Notes: generated by a model from the sequence alone, not told the origin. Positions 9,993 to 20,110 are shown, counted from the stretch's first letter. The stretch: DNA of 64,000 nt from Bordetella holmesii ATCC 51541 (GCA_000612485.1 CP007494.1:62001-126000); one strand, 5' to 3'. Numbers and translations: made by a program.

Positions 9993-11093
9993 TCACCCCA
10001 AGCGCGGCACGCGGCGGAAATGGTTGTCCCAGGACTGATCGCGGCTGGCAGATATCAACGGGGCGCTCGGCGTGTGGGGACCGGCTGCGACCATCGCGCC
10101 CAACCCGCTGGAAACCAGAAACCCGGCTCCCGGTGCAGGCGCGACCCCGCAACCGTCGGCCAATGCTGTGGCGCCGAGTTGCCTGCCGCTGAGGGCATCC
10201 CAGTACAGCACCTGCCCGCCCACGGGGCTGGAAGTCGCCATGACGTGGCCGCTGGCGTCTGCGGCCACCGATCCGACATAGTTGCGCATGCCCCGCAATC
10301 GTTCCGGATCGCCGGCAAAACACTCCATTGGCTGGCCGCGCCGATGCCGGCCAACCAAGGCCGGACGCTCATTGGCCGGCCCCATGTGCTGGCAGCCGAA
10401 CCACACCGCGCCGTCGGCAGCCAAGGCCAGATGCCGGATGGACAGCCGATGCCAACGCGCGGGCAATTCGACGTTTTCCAACAATGTCCCGCTGGTGGCA
10501 TCCAGATAGGCCAGCGACGGCCGCATCGTATCCAGGTTCAGCTCGAGCTTGCCATAATCGGGATGGGTGAGAATGCCGCCGTTGGCCACGCATAGCGTTT
10601 TGCCATCAGGCAACAGGATGACCTCATGCGGCCCGATCCCGCCGCTGGAGAACTCACCCACCCGGCGCGGCGTACCACTGACATCGTAAATGCCAATAAC
10701 GCCCTGCCCGGCGTCATAGTCATTTTCGGTGGCCAGCATCAGCCTGCCGCCGGGCAGGTACACCCCGTGGCCGAAAAAATGCCGCCCAGCGGCAGCCTCG
10801 ATGACCTGCGGCGGCCGTTGGCCACGCAGATCGAAGCTCAAAGCGAAAAACCCTGGCTGGCGGCCAAATACGGTGGCGCGCTCGCCATCGATGGCGAAAC
10901 TATGGCCTCGATCGGGCATGGCAACCACATGCCGATCGCGCCCCCGTTCGTCGAGCACGACGACCTCATGCCGTCGGCCTCGCAGACGCGCCGTTACATA
11001 GAGCTCACCCTGCGGCAGCGCCGCGGACAGGCGCCCGGGCAATAAGAGTGCGCTGGCGCCCAGTGCTAAGAAATCCCGCCGGTCAATCGCCAT
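9993..11093 (-). CDS. DUF1513-type periplasmic beta-propeller protein
   Basis: The N-terminus has a twin-arginine-like signal (MAIDRRDFLALGASALLLPG), pointing to export of a folded protein. The rest is rich in short beta-strand repeats with WD/propeller character (VIGIYDVSGTPRRVGEFSSG, GIGPHEVILLPDGKTLCVAN), as in the DUF1513 family. It is the last gene of the imelysin operon and overlaps the preceding stop; an ATG at 11102 is an alternative start. In other proteobacteria DUF1513 genes sit with imelysins and di-haem oxidoreductases in iron-regulated clusters; the biochemical role is unknown. Confidence 0.85.
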   Translation of the reverse strand: MAIDRRDFLALGASALLLPGRLSAALPQGELYVTARLRGRRHEVVVLDERGRDRHVVAMPDRGHSFAIDGERATVFGRQPGFFALSFDLRGQRPPQVIEAAAGRHFFGHGVYLPGGRLMLATENDYDAGQGVIGIYDVSGTPRRVGEFSSGGIGPHEVILLPDGKTLCVANGGILTHPDYGKLELNLDTMRPSLAYLDATSGTLLENVELPARWHRLSIRHLALAADGAVWFGCQHMGPANERPALVGRHRRGQPMECFAGDPERLRGMRNYVGSVAADASGHVMATSSPVGGQVLYWDALSGRQLGATALADGCGVAPAPGAGFLVSSGLGAMVAAGPHTPSAPLISASRDQSWDNHFRRVPRLG

Positions 11094-12153
11094 CGAGTGC
11101 ATTAAATCCTATGGTCACGCCCAGGGCTGGCGCGATATCCTGGTCCACCACATCTTTGGCGTTCTTGATGACCATGGCCGCCAATACCAAGGCCTCTCGC
11201 GATTGCGCCTGCGTGAAGGCGGCTTCGGCCGACGCCGGCACGGACGCCACCAGCGCAGCGGCCTGCTTTAACTCGTGCGTCAACGTGTCGGCCAGCCCCT
11301 GTGAGCCCGTAGCAAACACATAGCCTCCGGCTTGATAGAACGCCAGCAATCCGTTCAGGCTCGCCGCCAGCGTCGCACCAGTCTGACCGCTTCGCCAGAA
11401 GGCGGCACGTTTGGGACGCGCCGCCTGCGCATCGGCGCCCAATACGGGCAGCAAGTTGACATCGCGCGCAAACTGCAGCCCGGTCGACAGCGCCTTCATG
11501 GCCTCGGCAGCGACCTCCTCGCTGCCCCGGTAAAGATCATTATCCTGCGCAGGCGCGGTGAACTGGCGGCCGAACTGCGCCTGCGCGCTCCAGGCCTGCC
11601 GCAACTGCGCGGCCACATCGTGAATATTGCCGGCCACCGCCGTGGCATAGGCGCAGGCATATTGGGATGCCGCCGCCTGGGGTTCGGAGGCGCGCAGCAA
11701 GGCCGGATCGCCATAGAGCAGATACTCCAACGCAGGCAGGCCTTGAATGGCCACGCTGCGGCCTGCCCACCCACCCTCGGCCAGCACCGCAGAATCGGCG
11801 GCCGCCAGCGCGCTGTGCAGTTGCCTGGGCATCACGCCACGCGTGTCGGGCCAGAAATACAGGCGCTCGAAACGGTTATTGTCGACCAGCGGTCCAAAGC
11901 GCAGAAATGCGACAGCGGACCACGCCCGAGCCAAGGTGGCGAAGGCTGCCGACACCTTCTCCGTACCCGCCTGGGAGGGCGTCTTGCACCATGCCTGCAG
12001 CTCGTGATGCATGCTGCGCGCGCTGTCGTCCAATGTCGCCATGGCCGGCCGCGCATAGCCCTCGGCCAGACGCTGGCCCAGGTCGGACGGCGGCGCCGCC
12101 CATGCGGGAACCGAGCACAGCACGCCAGCCAGCACAAAGAGCGGGGACTTCAT
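11083..12153 (-). CDS. Imelysin-family (M75) periplasmic protein
   Basis: 356 residues with a signal peptide (MKSPLFVLAGVLCSVPAWA). The imelysin GxHxxE-like metal site is replaced by the diverged helical pattern GLPALEYLLYGD seen in the second imelysin of such operons; FGPLVDNNRFERLYFWPD is another family landmark. Imelysins are iron-responsive helical proteins proposed to bind haem or iron; proteolytic activity is doubtful for this family. Start overlaps the di-haem gene's stop by four bases (ATGA), so it is translationally coupled. Confidence 0.85.
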   Translation of the reverse strand: MKSPLFVLAGVLCSVPAWAAPPSDLGQRLAEGYARPAMATLDDSARSMHHELQAWCKTPSQAGTEKVSAAFATLARAWSAVAFLRFGPLVDNNRFERLYFWPDTRGVMPRQLHSALAAADSAVLAEGGWAGRSVAIQGLPALEYLLYGDPALLRASEPQAAASQYACAYATAVAGNIHDVAAQLRQAWSAQAQFGRQFTAPAQDNDLYRGSEEVAAEAMKALSTGLQFARDVNLLPVLGADAQAARPKRAAFWRSGQTGATLAASLNGLLAFYQAGGYVFATGSQGLADTLTHELKQAAALVASVPASAEAAFTQAQSREALVLAAMVIKNAKDVVDQDIAPALGVTIGFNALDGD

Positions 12154-13646
12154 AAAGACTCCAGAAAGCGGATCAGATCGGCACGTTCGGCCGGCGTCAT
12201 CTCGACGACGCGGTCGCGGGCGGCCTGGGCCTCGCCACCGTGCCAGAGGATGGCCTCCAGCAGGCTTCGGGCACGGCCGTCATGTAAATAGGTCGCGCTG
12301 GGATTGACCTGTGCGGTCAGCCCTATGCCCCAAAGTGGCGGCGTGCGCCATTCGCGTCCGCTGGCCTGACCGTCGCTGACGCCATCGGCCAACCCGTCGC
12401 CCATGTCATGCAGCAACAGATCCGTGTAGGGCCAGATAAGTTGGAACTGGTGCTCCGGTTGGGAGGCATCGCGGCGCGTGACGTACTTGGGCACGTGGCA
12501 ACCTATGCAGTTGGCCTGATAGAACAGCTTCTTGCCGGCCAGCACGCGCGCGTCATCGGCATCGCGGCGCTGGGGCACGGCCAGGTTCTTGGAATAAAAG
12601 GTCACGAAGTCCATCAGCCGGCCAGGGACCTCGTGCTCGCCCAGGTGAGCTTGCGCGCCATGCGGCATCTGCGCACAGGCCTGCTGCGCGGCGGTGCAGT
12701 CGCCATAATGGCTCGGAAACAGCGGTGAAGACAGCCCCATATCATTGGAGAATGCCGAGGCGCTTTGTTGCTCGACAGTGGACTGACCAGCCTTCCAATT
12801 GAAGCGTCCTAATGCCTGCTTGCCTGTGCGTAGATCGAGCACCCAATTCGGTTTACCGCGGATTCCGTCGCCCTTGTCCGCACGGGCGTTGGCCAGGATG
12901 TCCTGCTCGTCGATGGCTTCGAGCAGCCCCAGGCCGATCATGGGCGGAGCCAGGCGCGGCGATAGCTGCACACCGGGCTGCATGGGGCCATAGCCCAAGT
13001 CCTCGATCCGATAGGCCGGTTTCATGAGGGTGGCCGTCTCGCCTCCGGCCAACGGCACCGTGACAGGGGTGTAATCCACCTCCAGGCGCCCCTCGCTGGG
13101 CAGGCCCGCGACCGAGAAATTCTGCAATTGGGTACCATACACCGGATCAGGCAGGGAGGCGAGCTCCGCGGTCGACAGCGCGGGTTGCCCGGCGGCCGGC
13201 ACCGCCGCCACGGCCAGGCGCAACAGCAGCGCTACCGCGTCGGTGCGCTCCATAGGATCGAATCCCGGCACAGAGCCTCGGCCGTCCTTAACGTGGCAAC
13301 CCTGGCAGGAGCGCGCATTGAACAGCGGCCCCAACCCGTCAGAAGCCTGGGTCGACGATGGCGCGGAGACCCAGTCCTTGCGAAACAACCCGTTGCCCAC
13401 CAAGAATTGCTGCCGCCCTTCGAAACTAAGATTGGCCGAGGCATGCGAGAAGATATCGGCATTGATGAGCTTCTTGATGGTAGCCGCCCCCGCCTGCATG
13501 GTCTCGAAAGGCTCGGCCGCCGAGAAATCGCTGGTCGCTGCCGTAATGCGCTGCACACGCTCCGTATCGGCAGCGCTCAGGTCGCTGCGCGCGCTGGCGC
13601 CGGCCGAGGCCAGCGCCACCATCAGCCAAACAAGCGAAGGTTTCAC
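12150..13646 (-). CDS. Di-haem oxidoreductase (DUF1111, putative thiol oxidoreductase)
   Basis: 498 residues, signal peptide (MKPSLVWLMVALASAGASA), then two c-type haem motifs: CQGCH near residue 115 and CIGCH near residue 385. Other landmarks are GNGLFRKDWV, LGPLFNARSCQGCHVKDGRG and the C-terminal YLHDGRARSLLEAILWHGGE. It resembles MauG/CcpA-like di-haem proteins of the DUF1111 family that act in the periplasm as peroxidase or oxidoreductase. Being sandwiched between two imelysins with ATGA overlaps on both sides, it probably works on the same substrate, likely iron. Confidence 0.9.
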   Translation of the reverse strand: MKPSLVWLMVALASAGASARSDLSAADTERVQRITAATSDFSAAEPFETMQAGAATIKKLINADIFSHASANLSFEGRQQFLVGNGLFRKDWVSAPSSTQASDGLGPLFNARSCQGCHVKDGRGSVPGFDPMERTDAVALLLRLAVAAVPAAGQPALSTAELASLPDPVYGTQLQNFSVAGLPSEGRLEVDYTPVTVPLAGGETATLMKPAYRIEDLGYGPMQPGVQLSPRLAPPMIGLGLLEAIDEQDILANARADKGDGIRGKPNWVLDLRTGKQALGRFNWKAGQSTVEQQSASAFSNDMGLSSPLFPSHYGDCTAAQQACAQMPHGAQAHLGEHEVPGRLMDFVTFYSKNLAVPQRRDADDARVLAGKKLFYQANCIGCHVPKYVTRRDASQPEHQFQLIWPYTDLLLHDMGDGLADGVSDGQASGREWRTPPLWGIGLTAQVNPSATYLHDGRARSLLEAILWHGGEAQAARDRVVEMTPAERADLIRFLESL

Positions 13647-14941
13647 TTGAAAACGGCGTCAGGCTTGTCGAGGCTGTCAGAACCTTCGATGGCTACGTCG
13701 CCCAACTCCAGCAAGGCGATGACACGTTCCAGACTACGCGTCTGATCGATGAGGCGATCGATGGCTGCCTGAACCACGGCGTTGCCTTTCTTGTTGCCTT
13801 CGGCAATCATCTGGTCGTAGGTCTCAACCTTTTCGGCGCGATCGCGCATGGCCTGCATGGCGGCCACCGTAGCGTCCAGTTTGGTACGGACCTCGGCATC
13901 CAGCTTGGCATCCTTCGCCTTGACCAGGTCAGACAGGCTTTCGCCCTGCACTTTGCTGCCATCGGGGCGTTGATAGCTGCCCAGGTAGACATTACGGATG
14001 CCCAACTGGTTGTAGTAGTGCGAATTGTGCGTGTTGTCCGAGAAGCAATCATGCTCTTCCTCGGGGTCGTGCAACATCAGCCCCAGCTTCATGCGCTCGC
14101 CGGCCAACTCACCATATGACAGGCTGCCCAGTCCCGTGAGCATGGCCACCAGGCCAGCCTTGGGATCTTCGGCCACGGCTTTGCGGGCTGCGCCATCGGC
14201 CTTCCATTGCTCGGACATGTCTTTCAGGTCGTCGACCAGCAGCTGAGTCACCGCCTTGAGAAACTCGATGCGGCGCTCGCAATTGCCCCCAGTGCAGTGC
14301 TTGGGATCGAAATCGGTATGCGGACGATTGCCAGCATGGCGCTGCTGCGGGGTGCCCGCCCTGTCCTTGGGCGCGGGGCCGCTGCCGTTGAGATCCTGCC
14401 CCCAAAGCAGAAACTCGATGGCGTGATACCCCGTGGCCACGTTGGCTTCATTGCCATCGGCTTCGTGCAACACCTCCGACAGAAGCTCGGGCGTGATCTT
14501 GCTGGCATCGATGGTTTTACCGCCGACGGAAATCTGGGCGTTGCCGATGACATTGACGGCGTAAAAGGCGTTTTCGTCGCTCTCGGTGCCGTAAGAGGCA
14601 TCCACGTAATCGATCAGCCCCTCATCCAACGGCCAGGCATTGACGCTACCTTCCCAGTCATCGACGATAGGGTTTCCGAAGCGGAAAGCTTCGGTCTGCT
14701 GATAAGGGACACGGGCTTCGATCCAGGCCTGGCGGGCAGCAGCCAGTGTGGCCTCGCTGGGGTTGGCGATGAGCGCATCGATCGCCTTCTGCAGGGCTTG
14801 TGCCGTGGTCAGCGAATCTTGGTAGCCGGCCGCCGCGATGTCCGCATAGGTTTTGACCACGGCCTTGGGCTCGATGGCTGCCTGAGCGCCCCCAGCAACG
14901 ACGGCGGCCACCAGCAACATGCCTTGCAGCAACTTGCGCAT
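13643..14941 (-). CDS. Imelysin-family protein (IrpA-like)
   Basis: 432 residues starting MRKLLQGMLLVAAVVAGG, with AGGAGA eight bases upstream of the ATG at 14941; the open frame extends upstream without similarity. The family motif GYHAIEFLLWGQD (the GxHxxE site) near residue 155 is intact, as are VDDWEGSVNAWPLDEGLIDYVD and GERMKLGLMLHDPEEEHDCFSDNTH. First gene of a four-gene periplasmic operon. An AT-rich stretch at about 15004-15030 upstream is where an iron-responsive operator would lie, but I see no convincing Fur box. Confidence 0.92.
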   Translation of the reverse strand: MRKLLQGMLLVAAVVAGGAQAAIEPKAVVKTYADIAAAGYQDSLTTAQALQKAIDALIANPSEATLAAARQAWIEARVPYQQTEAFRFGNPIVDDWEGSVNAWPLDEGLIDYVDASYGTESDENAFYAVNVIGNAQISVGGKTIDASKITPELLSEVLHEADGNEANVATGYHAIEFLLWGQDLNGSGPAPKDRAGTPQQRHAGNRPHTDFDPKHCTGGNCERRIEFLKAVTQLLVDDLKDMSEQWKADGAARKAVAEDPKAGLVAMLTGLGSLSYGELAGERMKLGLMLHDPEEEHDCFSDNTHNSHYYNQLGIRNVYLGSYQRPDGSKVQGESLSDLVKAKDAKLDAEVRTKLDATVAAMQAMRDRAEKVETYDQMIAEGNKKGNAVVQAAIDRLIDQTRSLERVIALLELGDVAIEGSDSLDKPDAVFK

Positions 14942-15244
14942 CCAACTTCTCCTGATTGAGGGCAGCCCCGCGGCCGGCCCGTTTGATGACTTTTTAGTGG
15001 CTGCAAGTGTAAACAATTTTCGTTTGCCGTTCAGAATTCCGTCAGCTTTCAGCTCCATCGGACCAGCTTTGGGGCAGTTTCCAAGCACCATGGCGGTGCA
15101 GGCATCAGGCCCGCCGAGAGGGCAGAGGTCGTCTGCCCCCTGCGGCAGCGGGTCAGACGGCAGGCTTTAGCAAAGCTGGCACGCTCCTTGCTTGGGTTGG
15201 TATACAAGCTTGTCGCCAAGACAAGCGCCAACCGGAGCGCATTC

Positions 15245-16246
15245 ATGAGCCAACGTACGTCCGCCATCAATCTTTCCCGCCGCCGTCTCGTGCAAAGCGC
15301 CGCTCTGGGCGCAGCCTGCCTTGGGCTGCCCGCCCTGGGCAGGGCCCAGAGCGGCCCGGTCATCCGCATCGGTTTCTGGCCCGTTGCCGCCGGCCTGCCG
15401 TTTTACGCCGCCGTCGAAAAAGGGTATTTCAAAGAGGCCGGCCTGAACGTTGAACCGCAGAAGTTCGCGGGTGCTCAGCAGGTCATGGAGGCCATGCTGG
15501 CCGGACGCTCCGACGGCAGTGCCAACGGCACGGGTTCGGCCAACCTGGCTATCGGCGAAATCGCCTCACCGGGGCTGTTCAAAATCTTCGCCTCCAACCC
15601 CAGCAACGCTCAATATGTGCTGGACGAATTCATCGTCGCCAAGGACAGCCCGGTCAGGTCCATTGCCGAGCTCAAGGGCAAGAAAGTCGGTTCCGGCCCT
15701 GGCATACAGAACGCCACGCTGGCCCGCACCGTGCTCGAGCGTGCCGGCGCAACCGGCGCGACCGTTGTGGAACTGGCCATCAGCCAGCACGTCGCGGCGG
15801 TGGCAGCTGGCCAGCTCGACGCCTGCTACACCTTGGAGCCTACCGGTACAGTGGGCCGCCTCAATGGCACCACCCGCGTGCTCGAAGCAGGCGTCATCGC
15901 CAAGTACGTGCTGGGTGACCCCATGGCACCGTGGTTCGGCGGCTCGGCCTCGCTGACCACGGCTTTTCTGAAGAAGCACCCCGAAGAATCCAAGCGTTTC
16001 ATCCAGGCGTACGCGCGCGGCATCGATCTGGTACGCAAGCATCCCGACGAGGCCCGCCAGTACATGAAGGGCTATACCGCGATCGAAGGCCCAATGACTC
16101 AAGAGGTGCCGCTGGCTGCCTACACGCTCTACAACGAGTTCACCGACAGCGACGTTCAATATTTCCAGAAGTTCTTCGATCTGTTCGCCGACAAAGGTGT
16201 GTTCGCGCAGAAAGTCGACGTGGCCAGCATGCTCTACAAGGGTTGA
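15245..16246 (+). CDS. ABC transporter substrate-binding protein (SsuA/NrtA type)
   Basis: 333 residues. The export signal carries SRRRLVQSAALGAACLGL, compatible with Tat or Sec. The mature part has the type II binding fold of nitrate/sulfonate/taurine binders (IRIGFWPVAAGLPFYAAVEKGYFKEAG, FIVAKDSPVRSIAELKGKKV split over two lobes). ATG 15245 is chosen for the GGAGC eight bases upstream. The linked atzG/atzE-like genes suggest the ligand is an amide or urea-type nitrogen compound rather than a sulfonate; that is inference. Confidence 0.9.
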   Translation: MSQRTSAINLSRRRLVQSAALGAACLGLPALGRAQSGPVIRIGFWPVAAGLPFYAAVEKGYFKEAGLNVEPQKFAGAQQVMEAMLAGRSDGSANGTGSANLAIGEIASPGLFKIFASNPSNAQYVLDEFIVAKDSPVRSIAELKGKKVGSGPGIQNATLARTVLERAGATGATVVELAISQHVAAVAAGQLDACYTLEPTGTVGRLNGTTRVLEAGVIAKYVLGDPMAPWFGGSASLTTAFLKKHPEESKRFIQAYARGIDLVRKHPDEARQYMKGYTAIEGPMTQEVPLAAYTLYNEFTDSDVQYFQKFFDLFADKGVFAQKVDVASMLYKG

Positions 16247-16249
16247 GTC

Positions 16250-17025
16250 ATGAGCACATCCACCAAGCGAGGCCGCGATTTCACGCGTTGGTTGCCTCTG
16301 ATCGGACCTGTGGTCCTCTTCCTCGTCTGGGACCTCACGCTACGCCTGTCCCTGGTCAGCCCGGTACTGCTGCCCACCCCGGGGCCACCCTGGTGGCCCT
16401 GGTCAAGGGCCTGGCTGGCGGCCCCCTGCTCAATGATTTCATTGCATCGGTCAACCGCAGCCTCCAGGCGTTCGTGATCTCGGCCATCATCGGCGTACCC
16501 CTGGGTGTCCTGCTGGGCAGCAACGAAAAACTCTACCGCAGCGTCGAGTTCCTGATCGACTTCTTCCGTTCCACTCCATCGTCGGCGCTAATTCCGCTGT
16601 TCCTGATGATCTTTGGCGTGACCGACATGAACAAGGTCGCCATCGCCGCATTCGCTTCGCTGCTGGTCATCGTCTTCAACAGCGCTTATGGCGTGCTCAA
16701 TGCTCGCAAACAACGCGTGATGGCTGCGCGGGTGATGGGCGCTTCCCGCTGGCGGGTGTTCAAGGATGTGTTGATCTGGGAGAGCCTGCAGCAGACCTTC
16801 GTCGGCCTGCGCAGCGGTGTATCGATGGCGTTGGTCATCGTCATCGTGGCCGAGATGTTCATTGGTGCCGAAAGCGGTCTGGGCAACCGCATCATCAATG
16901 CCCAACAGGTGTTGAACGTGCGCGAAATGTATGCCGCGATCCTGGCCGCGGGCGCGCTGGGCTACCTGCTGAACATTCTTTTTCTGTTGATCGAAAAGCG
17001 CATCGTCCACTGGAGTGGCAGGTAA
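16250..17025 (+). pseudogene. ABC transporter permease, frameshifted
   Basis: The first 43 or so codons (MSTSTKRGRDFTRWLPLIGP, first membrane helix) are in one frame; everything from ATLVALVKGLAGG to the C-terminal IEKRIVHWSGR is in the next. The break is at the CCCCGGGG run near 16377-16384: one extra G would restore a continuous BPD_transp_1 permease of about 258 residues with the EAA-type loop (ARVMGASRWRVFKDVLIWES). Without it the importer lacks its channel. Either a real one-base deletion or a homopolymer error. The gene sits three bases after the binding protein and three before the ATPase. Confidence 0.88.
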
Positions 17026-17028
17026 ACC

Positions 17029-17850
17029 ATGAGCACCGTCATCAATCCCACCATCTGGCCTGAACCCCGTCCTGCGCCTTTCCAGCCAGGCCCAACCGGC
17101 ACGCACATCACTATCCGCGGTCTGCACAAGACATTCGCTGGCGCGCCGCTGTACAAGGACTTCAATCTCGACATCCCGAAGGGCAAGATCGTCTCGGTCT
17201 TCGGCCCCAACGGTTGCGGCAAATCCACACTGATCAACATGATCGCCGGCCTGATCCCCATCGACTCGGGAGAAATCCTGTTTGACGGCAAGTCGCTGGC
17301 GCAGACCAAGATCGGGTATGTGTTTCAAAACTACCGGGAAGCCCTCTTCCCGTGGCTGCGCACCATCGACAACATCGCCTACCCGCTACGCCTCGAAGGC
17401 CGCAGCAAGGCGGACGTACAACGTCGTGTCGAGGAACTCATCGCCTCATTCGATGTGAAATTCGATCTGAACCGCTATCCATACGAGTTGTCAGGCGGCC
17501 AGCAACAGACCGCATCCATCATGCGCGCGCTGGCCCCGGGGCCGGAGGTGCTGTTTCTGGATGAGCCGTTTTCCGCACTGGATTTCGAAATGACGCTGTT
17601 CATCCGCGAAAAACTGCAAGAAGTCCATATGCAGACAGGCACCACGATGTTGCTCGTCTCGCATGATCTGGAAGAGGCCGTCTATCTCGCCGATGAAATC
17701 CTGCTGTTGACCAAGCGCCCCACCCGCGTGGCCGAGATCCTGCACTACGACGATCCGCGTTCGCGCACCGTCGAGACGTTGAGCGAGCCGTCGTTCATCC
17801 AAGCCAAGAAACTGAGCCTGGAAATCTTCCAGCGCGAAGTCCGCAAATAA
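17029..17850 (+). CDS. ABC transporter ATP-binding protein
   Basis: 273 residues. Walker A GPNGCGKST near residue 62, Q-loop in YVFQNYREALFPW, signature LSGGQQQ, Walker B VLFLDEPFSALD and the switch histidine in LLVSHDLEEAVYLADE. Belongs to the nitrate/sulfonate/taurine importer branch and would energise the neighbouring permease. Intact, although its permease partner is frameshifted. Confidence 0.92.
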   Translation: MSTVINPTIWPEPRPAPFQPGPTGTHITIRGLHKTFAGAPLYKDFNLDIPKGKIVSVFGPNGCGKSTLINMIAGLIPIDSGEILFDGKSLAQTKIGYVFQNYREALFPWLRTIDNIAYPLRLEGRSKADVQRRVEELIASFDVKFDLNRYPYELSGGQQQTASIMRALAPGPEVLFLDEPFSALDFEMTLFIREKLQEVHMQTGTTMLLVSHDLEEAVYLADEILLLTKRPTRVAEILHYDDPRSRTVETLSEPSFIQAKKLSLEIFQREVRK

Positions 17851-17871
17851 GCACCGCTCCGGGAGTTCAGC

Positions 17872-18054
17872 ATGACGCAAGACACCATCGATCACTATGT
17901 CCGCAGTGCGCTGCTTTTACAGGGCTACCGCTTGAGCGAAGCCGCCACGCAGGAGGTCAGCCTGCAGTTCGCGCGCATCCAGGCCATCGCCGCCAGCTTT
18001 GCCGCAGAGCTTTTACCGCTCGAGACCGAACCTGCCACGGTATACCGCGCATGA
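17872..18054 (+). CDS. AtzG-like small subunit (DUF4089)
   Basis: 60 residues (MTQDTIDHYVRSALLLQGYR...). DUF4089 proteins such as AtzG bind the amidase AtzE and are needed for a stable, active complex in cyanuric-acid/biuret breakdown. The four-base ATGA overlap with the amidase start is what one expects for a stoichiometric subunit. Identity rests on size, pattern and position, so the exact substrate is not implied. Confidence 0.8.
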   Translation: MTQDTIDHYVRSALLLQGYRLSEAATQEVSLQFARIQAIAASFAAELLPLETEPATVYRA

Positions 18055-19430
18055 GCAGCGCACTGAACATCGCCAAACAGATCGCTGCGGGCCAGCGCCG
18101 TGCCGTCGATGTGCTGGACGACACTCTGGCCCGCGTACGTGCCGACAGCAGCAATGCCTTTACCGAGGTGACGCTCGAACGTGCGTACCGCGAGGCGGCC
18201 GAGATCGATGCCCGCCGCGCCAGAGGCGAAGCGCTGCCCGCGTTGGCCGGCGTGCCCTACGCCGTGAAGAACCTGTATGACATCGCGGGGGTCGTGACCC
18301 TGGCCGGCGGCAAAGTGAATGCGGGCAACGCGCCGGCGCATCGGGACGCCGCCCTGATCACGCGTCTGCGGGACGCGGGCGCGGTTCTGGTCGGCGCGCT
18401 CAACATGGATGAGCATGCTTATGGCTTCACGACCGAGAACACGCACTTCGGCCCATGCCGCAACCCTCACGACCCCGGTCGGATTGCCGGCGGGTCCTCG
18501 GGCGGCAGCGCTGCAGCGGTGGCCGCCGGGCTGGTACCGCTGACGCTGGGTTCGGACACCAATGGATCCATCCGAGTACCTGCCTCGCTTTGCGGCGTCT
18601 TTGGACTGAAACCCACTTACGGCAGGCTCCCGCGCTCGGGCAGCTTTCCGTTCGTCTACAGCCTGGACCACCTGGGCCCGTTTGCCGGCACGGCATCGGA
18701 CCTCGCCCTGGCCTATGACAGCCTGCAAGGTGCCTGGGCCGAGGATCCGGCGTGCGCGCAGTGTCAACCCGAACTTAGCCTGCCAGCTCTGGAAGGGCGT
18801 CCGCTGCGCGTTGCCATACTCGGGGGCTATTTCGATGAATGGGCCGGCCCCCAGGCCCGGCGCTCCGTGGCACAGGCGGCCGCCGCGCTCGGCGCCCGCG
18901 ATGTGGTGGAATTCGAAGGCACCGATCAGGCGCGCGCGGCCGCCTTCATCATCACGGGCGCCGAAGGCGGCGCCCTGCATCGTCAACGGCTCACCACCCA
19001 TTACGACGACTATGAGCCGTACTCACGCGATCGCCTGGCGGCAGGCAGCCTGATCCCTGCCACCTGGACGACACAGGCTCAACGTATACGACGACGCTTC
19101 CGAGACGCCGTGCTGCCGTGGTTCGAGCACTACGACGTCCTGATCGCCGCAGCCACTCCGGTGCCGGCTACGCCGATAGGAACCGACACGCTGAGCATCG
19201 CGGGGCAGCAACTGCCCGCGCGCGCCAGCATGGGCCTGCTCACGCAGCCCATCTCCTGCATTGGCCTGCCCGTGGCGACCGCTCCGCTATGGCAAGGCCA
19301 GGGCGACACGGCGCATTTGCCATTGGGCGTGCAGTTGATAGCGGCTCCTTGGCGCGAGGACCTTTGCCTGGCCGCGGCTCGCCTGCTGGAGCGCGCGGGT
19401 GTGGCATACACCCGCAAGGTAGCGGCATGA
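18051..19430 (+). CDS. AtzE-like amidase-signature hydrolase
   Basis: 459 residues, the same length class as AtzE (1-carboxybiuret hydrolase). The amidase-signature triad is visible: Lys73 in PYAVKNLYD, cis-Ser149 in [10 protein letters not shown] and nucleophile Ser173 in [14 protein letters not shown]. Cytoplasmic; hydrolyses an amide with release of ammonia. Translationally coupled to the AtzG-like gene upstream and to a GntR regulator downstream (ATGA overlaps at both ends). Neither atzD (cyanuric acid ring opening) nor atzF (allophanate hydrolase) is in the window, so the substrate may differ from carboxybiuret. Confidence 0.88.
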   Translation: MSSALNIAKQIAAGQRRAVDVLDDTLARVRADSSNAFTEVTLERAYREAAEIDARRARGEALPALAGVPYAVKNLYDIAGVVTLAGGKVNAGNAPAHRDAALITRLRDAGAVLVGALNMDEHAYGFTTENTHFGPCRNPHDPGRIAGGSSGGSAAAVAAGLVPLTLGSDTNGSIRVPASLCGVFGLKPTYGRLPRSGSFPFVYSLDHLGPFAGTASDLALAYDSLQGAWAEDPACAQCQPELSLPALEGRPLRVAILGGYFDEWAGPQARRSVAQAAAALGARDVVEFEGTDQARAAAFIITGAEGGALHRQRLTTHYDDYEPYSRDRLAAGSLIPATWTTQAQRIRRRFRDAVLPWFEHYDVLIAAATPVPATPIGTDTLSIAGQQLPARASMGLLTQPISCIGLPVATAPLWQGQGDTAHLPLGVQLIAAPWREDLCLAAARLLERAGVAYTRKVAA

Positions 19431-20110
19431 GCGCCGGTGCCGCCGGAATCCGGTCGCGCGCCGATTCCGTCTACGACACGCTCAAACAGGACATTCTCGA
19501 CTATCGCCTCGCACCCGGTGACCGATTCACCGAGACCGAACTGGCCGAACGGCTGATGGTCAGTCGTACCCCGGTGCGCGAAGCCCTGTTCCGGCTGCAA
19601 CGCGAAGGCTATCTCGAGGTGCGCCACCGCAATGGCTGGTTGGTACGGCCGCTGGACTTCGAAACCCTGGACCATTTCTACGACTTGCGCCTGGTGCTTG
19701 AGCAAGCCGCGGTCGAAGGGTTATGCCGCCTGCCGGGAGTCAAGAACACGCTGCAGGCATTGGTGGATATCTGGCTGGTGGCCGGGCCGCACCGTGACGC
19801 CGCGCAGGTAGCCAGCCTGGACGAACAGTTCCACCTGGAACTGGTGCGCGCGGCCGGCAACCCGGAGATCGCCCGCATTCATCGTGAAGCCACCGAACGT
19901 ATCCGTATCGTGCGGCACCTGGACTTCACCCTTGCCGAGCGAGTGGAAAAAACCTGCGAGGAACACGCAGCTATCCTGCAAGCCGTCCTCGCAGCCGATG
20001 CCGCGCGCGCCATGTCCCTGCTGCGCACCCACATTGCCGCCAGTCAGGCAGAAGTGCGCAAGATCACGTTGCACCGGCTGTACTCGCGACGCGGTGCGCC
20101 GGCGGCCTAA
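19427..20110 (+). CDS. GntR-family regulator (FadR/FCD subfamily)
   Basis: 227 residues: N-terminal winged helix (DSVYDTLKQDILDYRLAPGD, AERLMVSRTPVREALFRLQ) and an all-helical FCD effector domain (LRLVLEQAAVEGLCRL, LDEQFHLELVRAAGNPEI, CEEHAAILQAVLAADAARA). Start overlaps the amidase stop, so it is part of the transporter-amidase operon and probably regulates it in response to a carboxylate ligand. No operator is obvious. Its stop overlaps that of the convergent gene by four bases. Confidence 0.9.
   Translation: MSAGAAGIRSRADSVYDTLKQDILDYRLAPGDRFTETELAERLMVSRTPVREALFRLQREGYLEVRHRNGWLVRPLDFETLDHFYDLRLVLEQAAVEGLCRLPGVKNTLQALVDIWLVAGPHRDAAQVASLDEQFHLELVRAAGNPEIARIHREATERIRIVRHLDFTLAERVEKTCEEHAAILQAVLAADAARAMSLLRTHIAASQAEVRKITLHRLYSRRGAPAA

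Noticed and set aside
14995..15035. Fur box upstream of the imelysin operon
   Set aside because: AT-rich but matches the Fur consensus poorly; kept only as a region to test.
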